Part shown: positions 1 through 5,032 of the stretch, piece after piece
Position numbering within the stretch: position 1 is the stretch's first letter
Layout of the letters: every line of letters starts with the position of its first letter
Assembly (NCBI GenBank): GCA_964392085.1
Contig: CAYMOV010000169.1
Span: 1-5,310, forward strand
Source of the DNA: CAYMOV01 sp964392085
Lineage (GTDB): Bacteria > Oederibacteriota > Muellerivitia > Muellerivitales > Muellerivitaceae
Direction: 5' to 3'
Length of the DNA stretch: 5,310 nucleotides
The notes under the pieces: generated by a model
The model's database searches: none
Seen by the model: the letters and a program-made list of their open reading frames with translations, nothing else
Told to the model about the DNA's origin: nothing
Made by a program: the position numbers and the translations under genes

Positions 1-1996
1 CCGAGGCGAAGGACACCGCCGAGTTGGCGTCTTGGGCGTTCTGGAGTTGGGTGAGGGCGGCCTGGGATTGGTTCGTCAGCTGGGTGGCCGAGGCCAAGTC
101 GGAAGCGACCCTCGTGGAAACCGCGCTGGCTTCGGTACCCAACCGGACCGTCCCGTTCAATCCGGTGAAGGCCGTGAAGTTGCCGGTCTGGTCGATGATC
201 TGGATCGGATTCTTCGAGGTGAGGATGATCGACTGTTGCGAGGTACTGAACTGCGCGGCCACTCCCGCTCCGGAAAACGTAATCGCCGTCATGATTTGAT
301 TTAGTGACTGGTTCGAGTTCCAATTTATCGCGATTCCGTTTATTAAGATCGTTCCCGAAGTCCCCGGCGCCACCTTAAAGGCTTGTACGTTGTCCACCCC
401 GAGGGCGGGAATTTGTGCGTTTAAGGCAAAAGCGGGATTTATCAGGATATCGCTCGGGGAGAACCCGTTATTCATCCGGACCGTACTTGACAGTTGGTTG
501 GAGAGGTACGTCATGTTCTTGAAATTCCCCGTCCCATCGTTCACGGTAATGGTGTTGTTGGATAGCATGTAGATTTTCTGCTCGGTGTAGTTGAACACCG
601 CATGGACATTCGGGTCGGCCGAATTGATTGTATCCAAAACGTCGTAAATCGAATTTGCGTTCGTAAAGTTCACAACAACCGAATTCACCGTAAAGCTGCC
701 GTTGATTGGCAGTGTCGAAAAGTTGATGGAATTGCTTCCGGTTACGTTAAGGGCAGTGGTAGCCGCACTCGCCATCGGTGAAGTTGGGTCAACCTTACCG
801 CTGAAACCATTAACTTGGGTTGCCGTTAGCATCATATTGTTGGCTTGAAGGTTCGGCAGGTCCCCCAAGAAAGCGGCGACCTGGCCGTTGGCGGTGTTGC
901 CGTACCGGCTGGAGGCGGCCACGAGGGCCGCCGTGGGGTCCGTAGTCAGCGACGAATTGACGTTGATGTCGCGCGCCGAAACACCGGTGAAGAACGGGAT
1001 CTCCGTGGTGGTCCCGTCGGCGGCGTAACCGGACTGGTGGAGTGTGTTCGTCACGTTGATGACGGAGTGGACCGACTCATCCAGCGCGTTCTTGTAGCTT
1101 TCCACCACGACGTCCCGGGCGTTCAACAACCCCCCGAGGGTTCCGCCGGTGATCTGGGTATTGGCGTCGATGGATTGGCCCTGCACCGTCTGGAGCCGGA
1201 CATCCGAAAGGGGCGGGTTCTGGGGGTTGATGAGGTTCGTGTCGAATTGGGCCGCGCCCGAGTTGTTGACCAGGGTGATCCCATTCAACGTCAGGTTCAC
1301 GGTCCCCTTGATGCCGTAGCTCGCGCTGACGTTGAGCATGCGGCTGAGGATCGTGACCTGGTAGTCCCGCGCGTCCAGCAGGTCGTTCGCCGGGGCGCCT
1401 GGCGAGTTCAGGATCTGGGTATTGATGGAGGAGAGGCTCTTCAGGGCTGCGTTGATGTTGTCGACCGTTTGTCCGACCTGGTCGTTCAAGTTCAGTTGGA
1501 CCGATTCCAATTGGGAAAATTGCTGGCGGGCCATGTCCGCGAAGGCCGTTCCGGCGTTGACCACGTCGGTCCGGAGGCCCACCGAAAGGGGGGTGACCGA
1601 GAGGGCAGTGAACGCCGACGCGAGGTTGGTCAGGGCGCCCGAGATGGTGCTGCCGGTAGTGTTGAGGATCGTCTGGAGTTGCGTCAGGACGTTGGATTGG
1701 ACCTCGTTGTAGCCCACCACCTGGCTTTCCTTCTGGATCTGGACGTCCAGGTAGAAGTTACGGATCCGGGTGATCTGCTGGATCTGGGGGCCCTGGCCCA
1801 ACGCGGCCGTTCCGTTGGCCGTCGTGATGCTGAGGGGATTGGCGGTGGTCATGTTCACTTGTTGGCGGCTGGCCACCAGGTAACCGTTGGAATCCACGTA
1901 GGTCTTGGAAAGGTTCGAGGCGATGACGCTTTGGTTGATCTGCTGTCCATAGAGGCTTCGGGACAGCGTCTCCAAGCCGAGAAAGGAGTTCCCCAT
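1..1996 (-). CDS. flgK: FlgK, flagellar hook-filament junction protein 1 (HAP1), C-terminus beyond window
   Basis: FlgK is exported through the flagellar type III apparatus and forms the first junction ring between hook and filament. The frame is open from the ATG to the left edge, giving 665 codons without a stop. By comparison with other FlgK proteins, perhaps 40 C-terminal residues are missing. Family signs are the N-terminal FLGLETLSRSLYGQQ (5-19), a helical D1 region (about 115-195), DLLDARDYQVTILSRML (about 204-220) and GGTLGGLLNARD (284-295), followed by the usual helix ending near a Leu-His-x-x-Gly. The visible left end, with QSQAALTQLQNAQDANSAVS, looks like the start of the C-terminal coiled helix. 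Residues about 400-620 form an enlarged variable domain with two IN-like modules. The D0 motif near residues 26-47 is divergent. The ATG is preceded by AGGCGGG at 7 nt and lies 25 nt after the flgN stop. FlgK identity is firm; the start is well supported. Confidence 0.93.
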   Translation of the reverse strand, partial: MGNSFLGLETLSRSLYGQQINQSVIASNLSKTYVDSNGYLVASRQQVNMTTANPLSITTANGTAALGQGPQIQQITRIRNFYLDVQIQKESQVVGYNEVQSNVLTQLQTILNTTGSTISGALTNLASAFTALSVTPLSVGLRTDVVNAGTAFADMARQQFSQLESVQLNLNDQVGQTVDNINAALKSLSSINTQILNSPGAPANDLLDARDYQVTILSRMLNVSASYGIKGTVNLTLNGITLVNNSGAAQFDTNLINPQNPPLSDVRLQTVQGQSIDANTQITGGTLGGLLNARDVVVESYKNALDESVHSVINVTNTLHQSGYAADGTTTEIPFFTGVSARDINVNSSLTTDPTAALVAASSRYGNTANGQVAAFLGDLPNLQANNMMLTATQVNGFSGKVDPTSPMASAATTALNVTGSNSINFSTLPINGSFTVNSVVVNFTNANSIYDVLDTINSADPNVHAVFNYTEQKIYMLSNNTITVNDGTGNFKNMTYLSNQLSSTVRMNNGFSPSDILINPAFALNAQIPALGVDNVQAFKVAPGTSGTILINGIAINWNSNQSLNQIMTAITFSGAGVAAQFSTSQQSIILTSKNPIQIIDQTGNFTAFTGLNGTVRLGTEASAVSTRVASDLASATQLTNQSQAALTQLQNAQDANSAVSFAS
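176..355 (-). repeat. Second flagellin/hook IN-like module in FlgK
   Basis: This encodes FlgK residues 548-607, from GTILIN to QTGNF, with SLNQIMTAIT in place of the helix that ends in IN in the first module. Shared positions with module one include the leading G, the N at module positions 6 and 11, the helix-starting S, and the terminal D-x-TGNF. The two modules start 115 residues apart, so about 55 residues of linker separate them. They probably form part of the surface-exposed variable domain of the junction ring. Confidence 0.58.
521..700 (-). repeat. First flagellin/hook IN-like module in FlgK
   Basis: This encodes FlgK residues 433-492, from GSFTVN to GTGNF, with the IN pair of SIYDVLDTIN near its centre. 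The pattern (short beta strand, serine-led helix ending in IN, beta strands, then D-x-TGNF) resembles the Pfam Flagellin_IN motif found in FliD, flagellins and some hook-associated proteins. It aligns without gaps over 60 residues to the second module at 176-355, with 18 identities counted by hand. The assignment to that family is by eye only. Confidence 0.6.
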
Positions 1997-2021
1997 TTTT
2001 CGTCCCGCCTTTGTGTGACTT

Positions 2022-2522
2022 CTAAACGACTCGGTTGAAGCTTCCCGTCCCCTGGGTTTCAGGGGCGGCATTCGGCATGGTCGGCCTGAGGGAGGAAGGC
2101 AACTTCTTGCCGTTTCCCTTCAAGGTCTCCAAGGTGAAATTCACGTAGGCCAAGGCGTTCGCGATCAGCTTTTCATTGCCGCGGTTCGACAACTCCAGGG
2201 ATCGGGCCGCTTCCACCGCATCCCGGGCCGCCGACCGGATCGCCTCGCCCAATGGCGCCGGACTCTTCTCCACCACTTCCGCAAGCGTCGGCTTCGACAA
2301 CCTCAACTGAAGGGCGGCGGCCTCAAAGGCCTTTTTCCTCTCATCGGCCAGGGGCCCCAAGGCGAACATCTCCCGTTCTTGGCACTTCACGTTCGCGGGC
2401 AGGTCGCCCATCCTTCCCGCCACCAAGATCGTCTTTTGTTCCTCACCCAGCCTCGCCAATTCACGGTAGCGCGCCGCTTCTTTTTGGAAGGCCTCCGCCA
2501 GAGCCTCAAAAGGGCTCGGCAT
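2022..2522 (-). CDS. flgN: FlgN, export chaperone for hook-associated proteins
   Basis: The product is 166 aa, cytosolic and almost entirely predicted helical. FlgN proteins bind the C-terminal helices of FlgK and FlgL and deliver them to the export gate. The family fingerprint is weak in general. Visible here are an N-terminal helix with an acidic/basic heptad pattern (about 5-33), an ExE-type segment around 48-51, and the conserved C-terminal helix NEKLIANALAYVNFTLETLK (116-135), followed by a Pro-rich disordered tail. Position between flgM and flgK strongly supports the call. The ATG lies just three bases after the flgM stop and in the same frame, with no well-spaced Shine-Dalgarno, so translation is probably coupled to flgM. 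The next in-frame Met (residue 38) would remove the first helix and is unlikely. Confidence 0.85.
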   Translation of the reverse strand: MPSPFEALAEAFQKEAARYRELARLGEEQKTILVAGRMGDLPANVKCQEREMFALGPLADERKKAFEAAALQLRLSKPTLAEVVEKSPAPLGEAIRSAARDAVEAARSLELSNRGNEKLIANALAYVNFTLETLKGNGKKLPSSLRPTMPNAAPETQGTGSFNRVV

Positions 2523-2525
2523 CCT

Positions 2526-2822
2526 TTACTGCCCCAAATCCACGATATTCATTTGGACCAATCGGTCGGCTAAGGCGGAGAGGTCGGGCTGGTAGGTCCC
2601 CGAGGCTTCCTTTTGCGACAACTGGTCCACCCGGGTTTGACGGGCTTGGGCATTCTGGGTGTTGGCGCGCTGGAGGGACTGGAGGGTTTCCGCGAAGGAG
2701 GAAAGGGAGACCGTGGAATTCTCGTTCGAGACGGTCGAACCCGCCGACTCGGACTTTGAGGCTTTGGATGTCTGGAGGGTCTGGAGGACCGCAGGAATGT
2801 TTTGAAAACCTTGGATCTTCAT
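2526..2822 (-). CDS. flgM: FlgM, anti-sigma-28 factor
   Basis: The product is 98 aa. FlgM binds and inhibits the flagellar sigma factor sigma-28 (FliA/SigD). It is exported through the finished hook-basal body, which releases sigma-28 for late genes. The protein begins MKIQGF, a usual FlgM opening, then has a low-complexity Ser/Thr/Gln stretch (about 14-37) expected to be disordered. The sigma-binding C-terminal half follows: VSLSSFAETLQSL (38-50), then R61, RVDQL (64-68), the hallmark SGTY (74-77), and the final helix LSALADRLV (81-89). The ATG at 2822 was chosen because of this N-terminus and the strong AGAGGTGG site at 4-6 nt. A longer GTG start at 2852 has neither. A candidate sigma-28 promoter lies just upstream, so FlgM may be made under the factor it restrains. 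Confidence 0.92.
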   Translation of the reverse strand: MKIQGFQNIPAVLQTLQTSKASKSESAGSTVSNENSTVSLSSFAETLQSLQRANTQNAQARQTRVDQLSQKEASGTYQPDLSALADRLVQMNIVDLGQ

Positions 2823-2824
2823 CT

Positions 2825-2834
2825 TCCACCTCTC
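2825..2834 (-). promoter_or_regulatory. Ribosome binding site of flgM
   Basis: The coding strand reads GAGAGGTGGA just before the ATG at 2822. The purine-rich AGAGG core ends 6 nt before the start codon. This decides for the ATG over the upstream GTG at 2852. Confidence 0.75.
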
Positions 2835-2877
2835 GCGTTTCGTGGGAACCACCCAAAGCTGGGGGTCTCCACCTTAC

Positions 2878-2904
2878 CTAACGCCAGAGCTGGTTAAAAC
2901 TTGA
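2878..2904 (-). promoter_or_regulatory. Candidate sigma-28 (FliA/SigD) promoter for flgM-flgN-flgK
   Basis: The coding strand has TCAAGTTT (2904-2897), an 11-nt spacer, then GGCGTTAG (2885-2878). The known enterobacterial consensus is TAAAGTTT-N11-GCCGATAA. The -35 matches 7 of 8, the spacer is exact, and the -10 matches 5 of 8, keeping G-x-C-G-x-T-A. Expected transcription would begin near 2871, leaving a leader of about 50 nt before flgM. A sigma-D promoter at the same place, between yvyF and flgM, is known in B. subtilis. The match was found by eye. Confidence 0.55.
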
Positions 2905-2912
2905 GGGTTATT

Positions 2913-3341
2913 TTAGGTCTTTTTCTTCCGGCTGATGTTGCCGGTCTGCTTATCCCTGGAAATACTATATTTTTCGGTGCTTTTTTGCTTTTCCCGCTTT
3001 AAGTTGTCTATATCTTTTTTCATGCTGTTGGTGAGTTTCTTTCTGCAGTTGTCGCATATTTTACCCGAACTGATGGGGGTGCCGCAGCTTTCACACCGGA
3101 GGGCTTGGTCGGCCTTCACCAGGTGGAGGCGATTCTCCCGGACAAAACGGAGGATCTCCTTCAGTTCAACCCCGGTCTCATTGGCTATTTCCTGGGCGGT
3201 GGCGCTGGGCCGTGAGGTCATAAATTGGAAAACGAGTTTATAGTCTTCTTCCTCTTGCTTGATGCAGCTGGGACAAAGTTCCCGGCCCCCCATGACCGGC
3301 TGGTAGACTTTGCCACACCTGGGACAATTCATCAGGCTCAA
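2913..3341 (-). CDS. yvyF: YvyF-like flagellar-region zinc-ribbon/HTH protein
   Basis: The product is 142 aa from a TTG start, or 139 aa from the ATG at 3332. It matches the pattern of the YvyF-type family (TIGR03826-like) encoded upstream of flgM in Firmicutes. Its exact function is unclear; a regulatory role in flagellar gene expression is plausible. The layout is a zinc ribbon with CPRC (6-9) and CPSC (23-26), an acidic stretch (30-33), a helix-turn-helix-like segment around 46-75 with TAQEIANETGVELKEILRFV, and a second zinc ribbon with CESC (83-86) and CDNC (96-99). A highly charged Lys/Arg-rich tail follows (100-142). All eight cysteines are in place. The TTG start has AGAGGG at a 6-nt spacing, whereas the ATG would be 15 nt from it. 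The 3' third is clearly AT-richer than the neighbouring genes. Confidence 0.8.
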   Translation of the reverse strand: MSLMNCPRCGKVYQPVMGGRELCPSCIKQEEEDYKLVFQFMTSRPSATAQEIANETGVELKEILRFVRENRLHLVKADQALRCESCGTPISSGKICDNCRKKLTNSMKKDIDNLKREKQKSTEKYSISRDKQTGNISRKKKT

Positions 3342-3425
3342 AGGGTGCCCTCTTCACGCATCCTGCGGGGGATGCTTTTTGCCGGTTCGTCCCTCCACTC
3401 GGGTGGGATGCGCCCGATTGGGAAC
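3342..3425 (-). promoter_or_regulatory. flgJ-yvyF intergenic leader with two small inverted repeats
   Basis: This is an 84-bp gap. It holds the yvyF ribosome binding site, AGAGGG (3353-3348). It also holds a perfect 6-bp inverted repeat (3358-3363 with 3370-3375) and a weaker 4-bp one, CCAC/GTGG (3395-3398 with 3403-3406). In the transcript of the operon the stronger hairpin ends only a few bases before the ribosome binding site. I see no convincing sigma-70, sigma-28 or sigma-54 promoter here. Confidence 0.4.
3358..3380 (+). terminator. Terminator-like hairpin facing the plus strand
   Basis: On the plus strand GCATCC, a 6-nt loop and GGATGC are followed directly by TTTTT. The stem is short (6 bp, 4 of them G-C), so it would be a weak rho-independent terminator. 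It would act on antisense transcription running against the flagellar operon. Read in the operon direction the T-run becomes a leading A-run, so it should not terminate flgJ messages efficiently. Confidence 0.35.
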
Positions 3426-3869
3426 TCAGGGCGCGGGAGTGGTTTTCTGGAGGTGTTGGAGTTTCGCGGCCAGCTGTTGGTAGACCAGGTTGCCTATCCC
3501 GATGCCCTGGTTGGAGAGGCTGTCGGCCGTCTGGTCGTCCTGCATGGATTCGAACAACTTCATGGCGGGGCTGTTGGCGGACAAACCGCTTTTTTCAACG
3601 GTGGACCGCATCTCCTTCAGCATCATCCTGAGGAAAATGGCCTCGAACTGCTTGGCGACTTTCTGCATCTCCGCGGGAGTGTGCTCCGCGGGTTTGACGC
3701 CGAGCCCGGCGCTGGCCAAGGGGATCCCCCCCGGGCCCCCCGATGCGGCGGCCGCGCCCGACACTAGGTCGGGACGGACCTCGAATGCCTGGGGCAAGGC
3801 TTCCAAGGAAGCGGGCGACATGGCTTTTCCCGCGAGCAAAGGGGACAGGGCGCCGATGGGGAGGGTCAT
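3426..3869 (-). CDS. flgJ: FlgJ-type rod-binding (rod cap) protein, short form
   Basis: The product is 147 aa. The N-terminal half of classical FlgJ caps the growing rod in the periplasm. The conserved rod-binding domain is visible at about 68-132: MQKVAKQFEAIFLRMMLKEM, then the motif LFESMQDDQTADSLSNQGIG and NLVYQQL. No glycosidase/muramidase domain follows; the protein stops 15 residues later. In such species a separate lytic enzyme usually opens the wall. Residues 1-67 are a poorly conserved Gly/Ala/Pro-rich region. The start at 3869 was chosen because MTLPIGALSPLL follows AAGGGA at 6 nt, only 10 nt past the flgI stop. An upstream ATG at 3989 would extend it over flgI in another frame with an Arg/Pro/Ser-rich shadow peptide. 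Gene position after flgI is the standard one. Confidence 0.88.
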   Translation of the reverse strand: MTLPIGALSPLLAGKAMSPASLEALPQAFEVRPDLVSGAAAASGGPGGIPLASAGLGVKPAEHTPAEMQKVAKQFEAIFLRMMLKEMRSTVEKSGLSANSPAMKLFESMQDDQTADSLSNQGIGIGNLVYQQLAAKLQHLQKTTPAP

Positions 3870-3879
3870 TCCGATTCCC

Positions 3880-5010
3880 TTAAATGATTTCAAGCTGGGC
3901 GTGCAGGGCGCCTGCGGCCTTGATCGCCTGAAGGATGGAAATGAGGTCCCGGGGAGTCCCCCCCACGGCGTTGACGGCCTCGACGACATCCATCAGGTTG
4001 GCTCCCTCGGGAACGAGGACGAGATTTCCTTCCTTGCCCTGGTCCGACACCGAAACTTTCGTGGTCCTGGTCAAGTCGTTCTGCCCGAAGGCCGCCGAAT
4101 GGGTGACTTCCGTGGTCTTTTGCACGACTAACCGGAGGTTCCCATGGGCCACTGCGACGGAATCAATGCGTACATCGGCTCCTAGGACCACCGTGCCGGT
4201 CCTCTCGTTCACCACCACGCGGCTGGCCGGGGCCTCGGTTTGGACCTGGGTGTCCTGGATGGCCGCGACGAACGCCACCACCGCGTCCCGATAGTTAAAG
4301 GGGATGTCCACATCAATCTGGCTGCCGTCAGCCGCGTGGGCCACGGCCTCCCCGAAGGTTTGGTTCAAGGCCGCGACCGCCAAAGCCACTTGCCCAAAGT
4401 CCGGCTTGTCCAAAAGGATCGAGACCCGGTTGTCCGTGACGAACGTGGACGGCACTTCCTTCTCGACCAGGGCCCCGTTGGGAACGGCCCCGACGGTCGT
4501 CTGGTTGACCTGGACCATCGGAAGATCCTCGGTTTGGTCCACACTGTAGCCGCCGACGGCCAGCGGGCCCTGGGCCACCGCGTAAACCTGCCCATCCGCG
4601 CCCTGGAGGGGCGTCTGGAGGAGGGTTCCACCCTGGAGGCTGTTGGCGTCCCCGATGGAGGAGACCATGACGTCGATTTTGTCGCCGGACTTCAACAAGG
4701 GGGGAAGCTGGGCCGTCACCATGACCGCCGCTGCGTTCTTGATCCTCATCTGGGTCGGGTCCACCTTGATGCCGAATTGGGACAGCATATTGGCGACGCT
4801 TTGGAGCGTGGTCGTGACCCGTTGGCTGTCCCCCGTGCGCTGCAATCCCACCACGAGGCCGTATCCGATGAGTTGGTTGTCACGGATGCCCTTGACCTTC
4901 GCGATGGACTTCAAACGGACCGTTGCCGCGCCGAGGGGCCCGGGGGCCAGGACGGCGAGGGCCATCCAGAGGATGGCCCCAACCAATGTTTTTCGGTACA
5001 GGAGCTTCAT
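3880..5010 (-). CDS. flgI: FlgI, flagellar basal-body P-ring protein
   Basis: The product is 376 aa, the usual length. FlgI is secreted by Sec to the periplasm and forms the P ring around the rod in the peptidoglycan layer. A signal peptide is clear: MKLLYRK, a hydrophobic core (about 8-22), and a likely cut after LGA at residue 28. The mature protein opens with TVRLKSIAKVKGIRDNQ and RDNQLIGYGLVVGLQRTGD (43-61), the strongest family signature. The C-terminal block GGTPRDLISILQAIKAAGAL (350-369) is also nearly invariant in the family. No cysteine is present in the protein, so the disulfide that supports E. coli FlgI folding cannot form here. The ATG has AAGGAGG at a 9-nt spacing and lies 22 nt after the flgH stop. 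Confidence 0.97.
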   Translation of the reverse strand: MKLLYRKTLVGAILWMALAVLAPGPLGAATVRLKSIAKVKGIRDNQLIGYGLVVGLQRTGDSQRVTTTLQSVANMLSQFGIKVDPTQMRIKNAAAVMVTAQLPPLLKSGDKIDVMVSSIGDANSLQGGTLLQTPLQGADGQVYAVAQGPLAVGGYSVDQTEDLPMVQVNQTTVGAVPNGALVEKEVPSTFVTDNRVSILLDKPDFGQVALAVAALNQTFGEAVAHAADGSQIDVDIPFNYRDAVVAFVAAIQDTQVQTEAPASRVVVNERTGTVVLGADVRIDSVAVAHGNLRLVVQKTTEVTHSAAFGQNDLTRTTKVSVSDQGKEGNLVLVPEGANLMDVVEAVNAVGGTPRDLISILQAIKAAGALHAQLEII

Positions 5011-5019
5011 GGACTCAGT

Positions 5020-5026
5020 CCTCCTT
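5020..5026 (-). promoter_or_regulatory. Ribosome binding site of flgI
   Basis: AAGGAGG on the coding strand, 9 nt before the ATG at 5010, is the strongest Shine-Dalgarno in the window. It lies in the short gap after flgH, so flgI is probably translated at a high rate from the shared message. Confidence 0.8.
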
Positions 5027-5032
5027 CTTCGA

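Noticed and set aside
845..2038. Long plus-strand ORF of 397 codons
   Set aside because: It lies antisense to flgK, whose frame matches a known family. The peptide is Val/Gly/Arg/Asp-rich without domain features, as expected from the complement of GC-rich coding sequence.
2823..2852. Longer flgM start at GTG 2852
   Set aside because: The added residues are not FlgM-like, while MKIQGF at 2822 is the usual opening and has the strong Shine-Dalgarno.
2506..2856. Minus-strand ORF of 116 codons overlapping flgM in another frame
   Set aside because: The FlgM frame has the SGTY signature and the ribosome binding site. This frame gives a Pro/Arg-rich shadow peptide.
2844..2863. Small inverted repeat CCCA/TGGG in the flgM leader as an operator or terminator
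   Set aside because: The stem is only 4 bp with mismatches beyond it and has no T-run, so it is compatible with chance.
2252..2881. Plus-strand ORF of 209 codons over flgN and flgM
   Set aside because: It is Pro/Ser/Arg-rich and runs across two well-supported genes and the promoter gap on the other strand. It has no domain signs.
3870..3989. Longer flgJ start at ATG 3989
   Set aside because: It would overlap the end of flgI in another frame and add a Pro/Ser/Arg-rich peptide. The ATG at 3869 has a good ribosome binding site just after the flgI stop.
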